From Rhizophagus irregularis (Eukaryota > Glomeromycota > Glomeromycetes > Glomerales > Glomeraceae): 64,000 bases of DNA. Of this stretch, positions 1-10,151 are shown one piece after another; within the stretch, counting starts at the first letter, position 1, and each line of letters starts with the position of its first letter. Location: assembly GCF_026210795.1 (NCBI RefSeq), contig NC_089431.1, forward strand, positions 744,001 through 808,000, written 5' to 3'. The notes below the pieces were generated by a model, which did not search any database, had not been told where the DNA came from, and saw nothing but the letters and a program-made list of their open reading frames with translations. The position numbers and the translations under genes were made by a program.

Positions 1-75
1 AACGAGAAAGATAAAAGAATATATGGCCATGATTCCTTTAAATAAAAAAATTTCATTTTAAAAAACAAATGAATC
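1..75. repeat. dispersed repeat, copy 1
   Basis: The left edge of the window closely resembles 5311-5385: both carry GAGAAAGATAAAA, then TATATGGC, ATTCCTTTAAATAAAAAAAT and a T/A-rich tail. The two copies are in the same orientation and about 5.3 kb apart, enclosing the Crypton-like gene. Whether they are ends of a mobile unit cannot be told because copy 1 is cut by the window edge. Confidence 0.5.
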
Positions 76-224
76 TTATATAAAATTGTTTATATGTAAA
101 TCGGAATGACGAATTTGAATTATATAACATTTGTATTTGATTAAATTATAACTAATTTTTTTTATTAAAGGATATATCATATTTTTATTATATTATTATT
201 ATATTATTGTTACATATATTATAT

Positions 225-2324
225 TTATAAAACTACTAAAGGGTTATTATCGTTGTTGTTGTTGTTGTTGTCATCGAATTCGTTGTTATTATTATTGCCA
301 CTATTGTTATTATTGTCATCCTCATCATTATTGTCATCATTATTATTATTGTCATCATTATTATTATTGTCATCATTATTATTATTGTCATCATTATTAT
401 TATTGTCATCATTATTATCGCCACCTTCATTATGACTTTCATTGCTGTCTTCGCTGTCTTCGCTGTCTTCGCTAACTGGCGCCCAGGTGGAAGAAATCCA
501 CCAGTCTGGCATTATTTCTGTCGGTCTACTTTTATTATCGATGACATTATCTAAACGATGACGCATACGGATTAGACCAGTTCCAATACTCTCCCCGATT
601 TCATCCGCCCTACTTAGAATTCTCCTAATCTAATTAAAAAAAAAATATTATTTATAAATGTTATATTGATAAAGAAATAACTTTACATACTCTCGTAGAT
701 TTCCATTTTTTTTCATGTATTTTGATTACAGAATTCGATTTATCTAAACGTTCTGGTCTTTTCTCTAGATTTTTTTTCATTGTTGGCAAGATTTTCATCT
801 TCCGATGACCACTCATCGGAATGAAGTTCCGAGATCACTACAATTTTTTCACAATCTTTCATGTACTCGTCCCAGGTAATTTCTTGAGGTTTGCAGTCAT
901 TTAAAACCTTGTCTTTTGTGTTAATCATGTGTTGTAAACCGCGTTTACGTCACGTCATTTTCTGTTAAAAAGTTAATTAATAGTTAATTAATAATGTTAA
1001 TTGATTGCATAGACAATTAGAAATAATTGACAAATTTTGCATTTTATTAAATTTCGTACTTGGTCTCGCCGAGAAGTCATATGTTGACGTCTACTGTGCG
1101 TATCTAATTTGCCATCCTGGGTTATTTTCCAGATATCTCGGCGAGACTTATGAAGCTGTTTGATTACATTAACAATCTCGGTATCGTATACTTCAATCGA
1201 TGGATTCATTGCCGCTTTTACCGCTGGTAAAAGTTTTTTGTTTATTGATTTCTTCTGGTCACTAAACGTTTGTGAAACATCAAACGAAATTCTGGAACCT
1301 AAATTATTAATGATTTGAACAACTTCATCCTATTTAAAATAATAATGAATATGATTAAAGATTATAAAAGATAAATATTTTATAATAGAGGTGTAACTTA
1401 CACGAAGTGTTTTTTTAAAGCCTGGAGTCATTGGTGATAGTTTTTTTCCTTTATTTCTGCTTATTACGGGTGATAGACTTCGATTAACACTTGTTGTTAT
1501 ACTCGCGATCGTCTTATCACTGGAATGGCTGGAGTTACTGCCTGTCAAAGCCTCCAGTCGACTAGACAATTGTGATACCGCGCTTTTTAGTTCTTGAATT
1601 TCTTGATTTAATAATTTTATAATAGGAAAAACAGTTATGCAAAGAAGCGCGAAGTTGATGAAGCGATGATATGAATGGGTCCTCACCTAAAGATTGCGAA
1701 GATTGCTCTTCTTGATGATGTTGCTGTTGTCCACCTATCAGAAGTTAATAAAATATTATAAATTTATTATATTTTTAATTGATTTGATAATAATATATAT
1801 ATATAACCACCTTCCGATAAATCCGGCAAATTTCCTATTATTTTACAAGTAATTAGTACAGGTCATATTAAATATAATTTCAATAAAAATATAAATAATA
1901 ATACTTTTTGTTAACGATCTCCCCCTAGAGGGGAGAGAGGATTGTTGAGAATGAGAATTGGAAGAACGAGAATGATAATGATGTCGACGTCGACGAGAGT
2001 GAGAGGAGGGAGAGGAGGAGAGAGAATGATAATGGTGTCGAGAACGAGAATGATGTCGACGTCGACGTCGACGAGAGTGAGAGGAGGGAGAGGAGGAGAG
2101 AGAATCATAATGGTGTCGAGAATGAGAATGATGTCGACGTCGACGTCGACGAGAGTGAGAGGAGGGAGAGGGGAGAGAGAACGAGAATGATGTCGACGTC
2201 GACGTCGATGGGAGTGAGAGGAAGGAGATTGATGATATTGCTGAGAGCGATCCTGAGAAGGAGAACGAGGATGTGATTCGCTACGTGAAATAGGAATAAG
2301 CGTCAATTTATTTTTTTTTTTCAT
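225..2324 (-). CDS. hypothetical multi-exon gene with Asn/Asp-rich C-terminus
   Basis: This is a run of open segments on the minus strand joined by plausible short introns, read here as one gene. One intron is clear (donor GTATGT at 690, acceptor ending at 630). Another runs from the GTAAGT just below 1402 to an AG near 1330. Segments in order: an Arg/Ser-rich stretch beginning at Met 2324, a glutamine/histidine patch near 1720, a coiled-coil-like segment near 1580-1620 (QELKSAVSQLSSRLEAL), basic segments near 1200 and 900, an acidic segment near 820 (SELHSDEWSSEDEN) and a last exon ending in Asp-Asp-Asn repeats. No catalytic domain is recognised. The join between about 1030 and 960 is uncertain, and the N-terminal part across the minisatellite may not belong. 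The function is unknown; by repeat style it looks like a lineage-specific host gene. Confidence 0.4.
300..425. repeat. microsatellite, 18-bp unit (GTCATCATTATTATTATT)
   Basis: At least five near-identical 18-bp units encode an (Asp-Asp-Asn4)n tract in the last exon of the minus-strand gene. The unit is a multiple of three, so changes in copy number leave the frame open. Confidence 0.85.
1945..2200. repeat. minisatellite, 78-bp unit, about 3.3 copies
   Basis: Units start at about 2023 and 2101, 78 bp apart, with a partial unit before and a slightly shorter one after. Each holds GTCGACGTCGACGTCGACGA followed by a GAGAGGAGGG purine run. Seventy-eight is a multiple of three, and the array is open in more than one frame on both strands. 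Confidence 0.85.
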
Positions 2325-2676
2325 TTTAATAATGTAAAGAAACAAGATTGAAACGAAAAGAAAGGTGAAAAGTCACCTATTTAACCATTACTTACATCAT
2401 TAAAATAATATCATAATCGTTATCTCTTAATTAAAAATTAATATCATCGATATCACTTAATTAAATTAATATCATCGATATCACTAAATTAATTATCATG
2501 TGTATATCACTATTAAAATTAAACTAAAAATTGATACCATCGATATCACTTAATTAATTATCATGTATATATCACTATTAAAAATCGTAAAATGAAATTT
2601 ACTTAGCAAAACAATCAATCAACCATCGTTCTAAAATTCGATAAAGGGATGGAGAAAGTTTTATATTATATAGTTA

Positions 2677-2816
2677 TTGGGTAAGAAGTATTCAATATGA
2701 AGATTTATGACCGTCGATGTTAAATGATTGGCCGTTATTGTGCCACGTAAGTGGCAAATGGAATCATATAATGTTGATGGTCAAAATGGTAATATTGAAT
2801 ACTTCTTACCTAATAA
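2677..2816. repeat. imperfect inverted repeat, arms about 50 bp
   Basis: TAAGAAGTATTCAATAT near 2682 returns as its reverse complement near 2793-2813, and the similarity continues for about 50 bp on each side of a spacer of about 40 bp. It could be a small foldback/MITE remnant just upstream of the recombinase gene. A 62-codon frame across it has no sign of being a gene. Confidence 0.6.
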
Positions 2817-2856
2817 TGATTTTATTGTGGCAGACCACCAAGATCATGTTTTAAAA

Positions 2857-2943
2857 GTTTATTTAAACTTTCTTTTAAATTTCAATTTTTACGCGTCTTT
2901 TTCTTTACGCGTTTAAAAGTTTATTTAAACTTTCTTTTAAATC
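2857..2943. repeat. short direct repeat (AAAAGTTTATTTAAACTTTC)
   Basis: The string AAAAGTTTATTTAAACTTTC followed by TTTTAAAT occurs twice, about 58 bp apart, in an AT-rich stretch that otherwise shows only ACGCGTTTTT-like short repeats. No gene is seen between about 2350 and 3075. Confidence 0.7.
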
Positions 2944-3075
2944 CACTCATTTGTACACATTTTTTCTTTACGCGTTTTTTCTTTTACACATTCTTTTTTA
3001 TATACACTTTTTAAATACCCTACTTTTTCTTTACACATTTTTTTCTTTCAACCTATTCTATTATTTATTTTAATA

Positions 3076-4703
3076 ATGAAGGAAAAAACTAACAAAAATA
3101 AAATAAATAATGATAAAGTATGTTGTTATTATTACCAAAATATTGTTATATTAATTTGCTAATACAATATTTTCTATTCAAGTTTTATTTACCTACAGAA
3201 GACGAAATAAATTTTTTCAAAAAGAAGTCAAGAGTAGTAAATACAGATAAATCCACAGCAAATTGGGTTCACCAATTTGAAAACTTTCGTGAAAAAGCTG
3301 GATTTACTGGTAAAAGCATAGATATTACTGATAGAAAGGAATTAGAAAGTCAAATCTGTAGTTTCGTAACAGTTATGAAGACTAATTCTGGTGAAGAATA
3401 CAAGGCTAGATCTATCCTCAGTGCTATACATGCATTAAACCGACATTTAAATGATTTATCATCACTATCTCCAATGGATTTTACTTCAAGAAAACAATTT
3501 CCAATATTATATGATGTATTAGATGGCAAAATGAAACATGTAGCAGAACAAGGAAAGGCCAATGTTCAAGGAGCTGATGGTCTTTCTGTTGAAGAATGTA
3601 AAAAAATACTGTATTCACCAGTATTAAACATTGACACACCCACTGGATTGTTAAAAAAAGTCTTTTTTTTAAATGCATTATTCTTAGCTCTTAGAGGTGG
3701 TGAGCACTATTCATTACAATATTCTCATTTTAAGTTTAGAGCTGATGGTCAGGGTTTTGATGTAAATATTCCTCGAAGTAAAACAAATCAAAGGGGTATT
3801 AATGGCTCATTAAATGATGAAAAATTAAGAATTCCATATCATCCAATGATAATGGAAACTTATAACAAATATTTTTCTAAAAGACCAGGTAATGCCGATA
3901 AAGAATTCTATTTAAAAGAATATGTGTCTGAAGATGGTGAGTTCAATGTACTTTATCATTTTATGCTATTTTTTTCAGTAATATGACATTTATTAGTTAA
4001 CTTATTTATTTATTTATAGATTATATTATTTATAATCGTTGGTTTCAAAAGTTTCATGTTGGTGAAAAGCGATTAAAAAATTTTTTACATGAAATTGTAA
4101 TAGAATGTGGTATTGATATTGGCAATCGAAAGATCAGCAACCATAGCGCCCGAAAAAGTTTAGTAGGAATATTGAAAGAACTTGGTACTAGTGACAATGA
4201 AGTTATGGCAATTACCCGGCATAAATCAAATTCAGGATTTACTAGCTATGAAAGAACTAAAGAAAAAATGCAGAATGTTAGTTTAAACAACTTAATGAAC
4301 GTTCTTATAGATAATGATCAAATGGAAGGCTCGGGTGAGTTTTAATTTTAATTTTTAAATTGATTTTCAATATACTAATTATACAATATGGAATTTTAGA
4401 TGTTTTAGAACCTTTGCCACATTTTTCAATGCCAGATAAGCAAGCATTAACACCAATTGAACTTAAATCAACTTTTACTAGTGCACGCGAAATTTTTAAA
4501 GGTAATTTATTAATAGTTTGTTTTATTTTATTTTATTTTATTGATTTCTATTAATAAAATTAGCTGAAATCAATCAAGAAAGCCGAATTCCATTTTCTAA
4601 CAAATCCAACAAATTGACAATAAATGAAACTGAAACTTTACAGGATATTTTTAAAGGAAACGGATCAATTTTCAATAATTGTACATTTGTATTCAATAGA
4701 TAA
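3076..4703 (+). CDS. Crypton-like / ZMYM-type tyrosine recombinase-domain protein (5 exons)
   Basis: Five exons, 3076-3117, 3183-3936, 4020-4334, 4400-4501 and 4564-4703, join in consistent phase to a 450-residue protein. The introns are 63-83 nt with GTATGT, GTGAGT or GTAATT donors. The N-terminal part (about 20-110) resembles the helical DNA-binding half of Crypton/KCTD1-ZMYM recombinase domains. The catalytic half shows the tyrosine-recombinase pattern: Arg in ALRGGEH (about 195), Lys in PRSKTNQRG, His-x-x-Arg in SNHSARKS, His in ITRHKS and Tyr in TSYERTK. The C-terminus ends in FNNCTFVF, a tail often seen in related fungal proteins. All catalytic positions are present, so it may be active, or it may be a domesticated DNA-binding copy; the introns argue for a resident host gene. 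No terminal repeats were found. Confidence 0.85.
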
Positions 4704-5595
4704 TACTAATATAGTTTAAGTAACAGTTTTTCAAATTGCTGTACAGTATTAAGCTAAACTAATGTAAATGATATTTGGTAAATGACGTAATGCGTTAGCA
4801 ATATTGAGCGGAAATTAAATAACATGATCCTATAGGGATGCCCAATAAAAATAATTATTGATTTGTTTGTTCACGTGAAATATTAACAAATAATTATACT
4901 ACGATTATTGCCGTTTTCGACAATTGGAATGTCGAACAATATAAGGCGATTTTATAGTAACCAATCAATTGACAAAAGTATTTTTTTTAATCATGATTGT
5001 TGCAATTGGGCGTATGTATCAGTTTGGAAACGGCTAAACTATCACTCGTAAATACTAACCATTGTGGGTCCAGAGTGAAAATTCATGTGATTTGCAAATT
5101 TTTAGACATTCCGGACCTATAGACCTTAAGGGACAGGTCTATTTAAATAATTACTTGCACTAGTTAAATGGTATAAACCGATTCATGATTCTCAAGATAA
5201 GATTTTATTGTCAAGTATATAACGACATAAAATCATGTAATATAGAATTATGGATAGAGATAGTATAATACCAATATATAATGTATTATTACATGTAATT
5301 TAATGTTGAAGTGAGAAAGATAAAAAATTATATGGCAGTTATTCCTTTAAATAAAAAAATAACATTTTAATAAAATGAATTTTCTATAAATTTGAATAAC
5401 GTTATTAAAAATCGGCTCAAATCTCAAAATAATATATTACTAATTTAAAGTTGCTATTCTCCTTATTCTAAAAATAATTATTCTAAAATTCACGTGTATT
5501 TTCATCAGCTTGTTCGCGTTTTTCAGGACGCGTATTTTTATTATATAAAGTCTACCTTTCATCATTCCATGCCCTTTACTTTCGCTCAATAATTT
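4704..5595. other. intergenic, AT-rich
   Basis: No open frame of note is present. Apart from the dispersed repeat at 5311-5385, which matches the window's left edge, nothing recognisable was found. Confidence 0.6.
5311..5385. repeat. dispersed repeat, copy 2
   Basis: Same-orientation match to the first 75 bp of the window, sharing GAGAAAGATAAAA and ATTCCTTTAAATAAAAAAAT with a few substitutions and small indels. Confidence 0.5.
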
Positions 5596-5631
5596 TTGTC
5601 TTTTCATCAATTATATTTTATTAACGCCATT

Positions 5632-6339
5632 ATGGGTTCTCGCCGTTCCACAACCTCGCAGAAAAAATCTAAGGAGCGTTTTAAGACGCTCAAAGCGAAG
5701 CGTATGACGACCGTAAAATTTTTGAAAAGTGGGTATCGTACGCAAGGTTCATGGTTGTATTTCTCTAATGGAGTCGCCTGTAGACGGAGTTTTATACTCC
5801 CAGAGCTGTCCGGTTCTTAGATGGGTCACCTGAAGAGACGAGGTCTTGTACCTCCAGGGCAGAAATGGAACAATCCTGAAGAATGCTTCCAAGGACTATC
5901 GACTTATTCACTTAGCTTTTGCTAACCACCCATTATTTTTATATATATGTATTTTTTTTTATTGCTCAGTAAATGCTCACCAAAGGACTATTAATGCACT
6001 CTGGGACGCAGAAGATAGGGTTGAGGAGCTGGAGAACCATGAAGTAGAATCAATTTCTACTCTTCACCGGCAAATACGCAAATTACGATGTAAGTATCTT
6101 CCTTATTACTTAAAAATATCTTTGTCCTATTATTTCATATTATTTCATTAACATATCTTTTGTTAATTTCAGCGGAAAATCAAGCTCTAAAAAATCCGAG
6201 AAACTTATTACGTTCGCGCTCCAACTTACCTGATAATAATAATAATAATAATAAAAAAAATCAAAATAATTTTTTTTTAAATAATTATGTTCTCTTTTTC
6301 TTATATGGTATAAGTATATTTCCATTTGTTAAGTTATGA
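5632..6339 (+). CDS. small hypothetical spliced gene
   Basis: Reading starts at Met 5632 with a basic segment (SRRSTTSQKKSKERFKTLKA). A later exon, 5970-6089, reads QRTINALWDAEDRVEELENH and is joined by a clear 83-nt intron (GTAAGT at 6090, AG ending at 6172) to a last exon at 6173-6339. That exon has an Asn/Lys tract and ends in a hydrophobic run (LNNYVLFFLYGISIFPF), possibly a tail membrane segment. The connection between 5820 and 5970 is not resolved, so the gene may be two pieces. The middle exon looks like a short coiled coil. Function unknown. Confidence 0.45.
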
Positions 6340-6566
6340 AGCACTTAACTAATTTTCTACCTAAGGTCCTAAGTTTATTATCTTTAAGTATATCGTGAAG
6401 GTTTAATTCACTTATTTTCCAATGCTTCCTTTTTTTCTTCTCTATCCGAATTTTCATTGTTATGAAGTCGGTACATTAGTGTATATATATATATATTAAA
6501 ATTATTAAGTCTGCAGTATTACCGCGACAGTATTATACTTTAAATCGGCAAAGATATGCTGTAATC
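6340..6566. other. intergenic leading into satellite
   Basis: AT-rich sequence with a (TA)n run near 6483 and degenerate AATCGGCA motifs that foreshadow the 187-bp satellite. No gene seen. Confidence 0.5.
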
Positions 6567-7110
6567 GGCATGGCTATATTTAAAGGAGCGAATTCCGATT
6601 TGTACATCAGACCTGCGATATGAAAAGCGAACAATACTATATAATAATAACAACATCCGAATTTAATATCGGTTTTATTTAACAAAGATCGGTCATTAAA
6701 AATTGGTATTTCTGACTGAATTATCGGATTTCATCGAAAGCTATACTAAAATTGGCATGGCTATATTTAAAGGAGCGAATTCCGATTTGTACATCAGACC
6801 TGCGATATGAAAAGCGAACAATACTATATAATAATAACAACATCCGAATTTAATATCGGTTTTATTTAACAAAGATCGGTCATTAAAAATTGATATTTCC
6901 GACTGAATTATCGGATTTCATCGAAAGCTATACTGAAATTGGCATGGCTATATTTAAAGGAGCAAATTCCGATTTGTATATCAAACCTCCGATGTGAAAA
7001 GTGGACAATACTATATAATAATAACAACATCCGAATTTAATATTAACAAAGATCGGCCATTAAAAATTGGTATTTCCGACTGATGTATCGGATTTTATTA
7101 AAAATCGGCA
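6567..7110. repeat. 187-bp tandem satellite, about 3 copies
   Basis: GGCATGGCTATATTTAAAGG begins at 6567, 6754 and 6941, exactly 187 bp apart. The first two units are almost identical; the third is shorter near its end. Each unit contains GATCGG, ATCGGATTTCAT and AATCCGAT-type motifs. Degenerate ATCGGCA pieces continue to about 7200, where the Polinton fossil begins. Confidence 0.9.
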
Positions 7111-7123
7111 TAAATGGGCAAAT

Positions 7124-8659
7124 CTATACATAAATACGCGAAAATCGGCATGTATATGCTAATATCGGCAAAACTATTTTAAAAGGGTCAAAATCCGATT
7201 TTTTTTCATTCGACCTGTGTACACCATCATATCTTACCTTAATATACGAGTATGAACAGGGGATTTGCTCTTGTACTTTCTTGGTTTTCTTATCTTTGTC
7301 TTCATCTGTGGGTGGTATGTCCATTACTAGGGCTTCAAAGTCTGCAACAAAGTAATATGGGACTTGCATGCGGCGTTTCCAGTTTTTGAATACATATATA
7401 TCATTTCCTTTCTTTACTGATGGCATTCGGTCTGCTTGTGGGGTTTTCTTTAATCCTCGACATATTGCTACATGTTTGTCATGGATTTCTTGTTGATGTG
7501 TGAAGTGGGAGATACACCATCGGCAGACAAATATTGCATGTTCATTTTTTGTACGTTTATTTACTAAACGGCTCATATTCTTAATCCAGCAATAGTGCTG
7601 CTTTTCCCCGTTACTGATAAGTACTAAATCTATTATTTTACGGCCCTCTGCATCATCCCTATCGGTAACATATATTGGACATAGGCGGTGGTCACGCCAT
7701 TCACAGATGCAGAGGGCAATAGTTGGGTTCTGTCGCTCAAATCTTCTTAGAATTACCTCATCAGCTTGTACTGGAAATTCGATACCTTCAAAGTTTAACT
7801 CATTTACATACTCCTTATACTTGGAAATTCTTTCTGCATTCTTTTCTACTGGATGTAATGCTGCTAGGATTGCCCACTGGAAGCATTTGTCATCATCATT
7901 AGCTGGATTTACTACTCCCTTTTTCGTGGCAAGATCTTTTGGGAGTGGTATATGTCCTGCTCCTGTGGGTGGTTGGAATTGCGAGATTTCTATAAATATT
8001 TTTTCTACACGATAGAATTCCCAACCTGATCCGTAATTTACATAGTCTTCTACTTTCTGCATGATTCTTGCTAATGCAAAGTTAAATGTACCATTAATAT
8101 CTGTTGATGGTAGGATTGGCATATTGCGAGTTTTAAATGGTATATTATATCTGTAGATATACTCTACTCCATCATCTTCACTAAAGTTACCATCTCCGAA
8201 TAATCCCTCAAGGTAAGAATCTAAACGTCTTATTGTGGCAAATATTCCAATTCTTACTTTTATTGATCCCAATCGATTTCTTTCATCCCGAAGAATATTC
8301 TGGATTGTTTGACTGTGTGCTGTAAGAAATGAAGCATAGTCATGCTCTCCAGGTGTTCCTATAGCAATATCAGCCGTAAAGTTTGAGTCTGTTAACTCCT
8401 TTCCTATACGTACCTGATCACGACGTTCAAAGACTACCTCATAATGTGGGTCTGGGTCAATTTGCATCATGCGGGTTATCTCTTCATTGGTTACCGCCGC
8501 TTGTGCTTCACGGATTTGGCGGATCTCATCCTCATATTCCTGCAATTTTGCATTTGAGCGGGGATATAGGATGGATTTGACAGGTACCTGCTTGAGTTCA
8601 GCTAAAACTGATCGGATGACTTGTCTGTGTTGGGCACTTCTTGCTTGATGTGTTGACAT
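7124..8659 (-). pseudogene. Polinton-type protein-primed DNA polymerase B, N-terminal part
   Basis: The 511-residue frame has the hallmarks of Polinton polymerases before the polymerase domain: CFQWAILAALHP near residue 265, HYCWIKNMSRLV with a Cys-x-x-Cys ... His zinc-finger-like segment near 360-400, and the exonuclease I box YFVADFEAL near 447. Family members run on for several hundred residues with the palm motifs, which are not present here. The upstream region carries the shared 24-bp motif 23 nt ahead of the start codon. This is a fossil fragment of a virus-like element and is unrelated in type to the RNA-primed polymerase at 19-23 kb. Confidence 0.75.
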
Positions 8660-8681
8660 CTTGTATACTTTTTAGGTCCCT

Positions 8682-8705
8682 CTTTTATTCAATTACATTT
8701 TTTCT
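8682..8705 (-). promoter_or_regulatory. shared upstream motif, copy 1
   Basis: Twenty-four identical bases (core TTTTATTCAATTACATTTTT on the plus strand) occur here and at 9357-9380, each just upstream of a minus-strand start codon (23 and 40 nt). This is probably a promoter element of the Polinton fossil; function inferred from position only. Confidence 0.5.
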
Positions 8706-8879
8706 GAAAATAAAATTAATTATTCGCCTACCCTATAAGGATAAAAAAAAAGATGAAGACGGGTTAATATCGCCTTCTAAAATTTATCTGGATATAATCT
8801 ATTCCTCGTCAACTGAGTCATCATCATCCGAGTCACCGAACGCATCCTCGTCCCGATGTATTTTCTATCCTTAAGTAAC

Positions 8880-9317
8880 TTATAGTTGTAAGTTACAACG
8901 GCGAATAGCTTCTTTTACCATAATATGCTCTACTGTGGCCTTTGTTCTCTCTTTACAAGCCTTTTGATATGCCTCCCATTCAAGTTCACGGAGGATACCC
9001 TCCTCCTCCAATGATTGGCCAAGAGCATCCCCCGCTTTTTCCTTCTTTTCTACTGCCCTGTCGTATGCCTCCTCGGCTTCTTTATGCCGCTTCCAGAGTA
9101 TTCGTTCAGCTTCGGCTCTCCAGATTGGATTGACTTCTAGAAGATGCGGTCCAAAATTGTTACTTGGAATGTATTCCAGGATATGGCCTACAAGTTCGGG
9201 GATTACTGATACTGCGTACGGGGTTTGGTGACTTTTTAGGATCTCCCTATTGATAGCCATAAGATCGGAGACTGTGCAGCCGAAGATTGATGCCAACTTT
9301 TCCACGGTATATGCCAT
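8880..9317 (-). CDS. hypothetical charged helical protein of the Polinton fossil
   Basis: A 145-residue frame begins MAYTVEKLASIFGCTVSDL, a stretch resembling a short helix-turn-helix or LysM-like start. A Glu/Lys/Ala-rich helical region follows (EEAYDRAVEKKEKAGDALG). It lies upstream of the polymerase fragment on the same strand and shares its 24-bp upstream motif, so it is taken as a gene of the same element. No family is recognised. The frame looks whole. Confidence 0.5.
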   Translation of the reverse strand: MAYTVEKLASIFGCTVSDLMAINREILKSHQTPYAVSVIPELVGHILEYIPSNNFGPHLLEVNPIWRAEAERILWKRHKEAEEAYDRAVEKKEKAGDALGQSLEEEGILRELEWEAYQKACKERTKATVEHIMVKEAIRRCNLQL

Positions 9318-9356
9318 GTTATGTACTATTTATCTGTATAGTTACTTGGTACCTAC

Positions 9357-9380
9357 CTTTTATTCAATTACATTTTTTCT
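9357..9380 (-). promoter_or_regulatory. shared upstream motif, copy 2
   Basis: Second exact copy of the 24-bp motif, 40 nt ahead of the small ORF's start. GGGTTAATAT also recurs further upstream in both regions (about 8762 and 9446), so the whole upstream region may be duplicated. Confidence 0.5.
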
Positions 9381-9513
9381 CGGTATAAGGGTAATTGCTT
9401 GCCTTGCTATTCCGCTCTATTGACCCTATGGCTGGTTTCCTGGATGGGTTAATATTTCCTTACCTTTTTTGGCTCCATTGGCTTTGAAATCCTATTTCTT
9501 GTTCGGTTGGGGG

Positions 9514-9712
9514 TAAGTAGGTGAAAATATTAATAAATGATTTAGATTATGAAATAAGTAGGTGAAAATATTAATAAACGGTTTAGATTATGAGATAAGT
9601 AGGATATAAGTAGGTAAAAATATAAAAAAAGGTGATTTAGGTTATAAAATATGTAGCATATAAGTAGGTGAAAATATTAATAAACGGTTAGATTATGAGA
9701 TAAGTAGGTGAG
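9514..9712. repeat. tandem repeat, about 41-bp unit
   Basis: TAAGTAGGTGAAAATATTAA recurs at about 9514, 9555 and 9660, with diverged units between and a last partial unit near 9700. TTTAGATTATGA is shared by most units. Confidence 0.85.
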
Positions 9713-10151
9713 CCAGAACCGGCATTTTCATACTACTTCGCTGTGATGCAGGTATATTTTCTGAGTTGATCCAAGTTTTTTTCTGTTTTGTCACATGTCT
9801 TGCACGAGTTGACTTACTAACTAATTTACCTAACCCACTTGTTTCTTGAAGACACCAAATACAAGTGCATAAAACAGCCATATTAAAAATGTATAAATTT
9901 TGACAAGATTTACTAGACTGTATAATATAATACTCAAATTTTTCATATTATTACCTTAGATCATATTTAAGCTTTTATATACTTTATTTGTGTCGATCAA
10001 ATTTCAGAAACTTTATTAATTAAAACGCGTAAACGCGTAAATAAATTAAACTCGTATAAATCCACTATTTAAACTTTATAAATAAGCTCTTCAACTCTTT
10101 TTTCTTTAATTTTTTTCTATTTAATATTTCACGAAATTCTTTAAATTTACC
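9713..10151. other. intergenic, AT-rich
   Basis: A 62-codon minus-strand frame lies here without homology or splice support. ACGCG pairs near 10025-10035 are the only other short motif. Nothing else seen. Confidence 0.5.

Larger units (their letters stand above)
7124..9460 (-). mobile_element. Polinton/Maverick fossil (partial)
   Basis: The unit holds the N-terminal half of a protein-primed family B polymerase gene, a second small gene upstream on the same strand, and a 24-bp motif repeated ahead of both start codons. No integrase, capsid, protease or terminal repeats were found here. It is a truncated, broken copy bordered by the satellite on the left. Age cannot be fixed; the long open frame suggests it is not among the oldest fossils in the window. 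Confidence 0.7.

Noticed and set aside
253-435. Leu/Ser-rich plus-strand frame
   Set aside because: Antisense reading of the Asn/Asp microsatellite in the minus-strand gene; pure low complexity.
1942-2190. Arg/Met/Ser-rich plus-strand frame
   Set aside because: It is the opposite reading of the 78-bp minisatellite; several frames are open for the same reason.
6567-7110. Possible CRISPR array
   Set aside because: The repeats are contiguous 187-bp satellite units without unique spacers, and the genome is eukaryotic.
9693-9881. 62-codon minus-strand frame
   Set aside because: Begins in non-repeat sequence but has no homology, ends in the 41-bp repeat array and shows no splice or start context.
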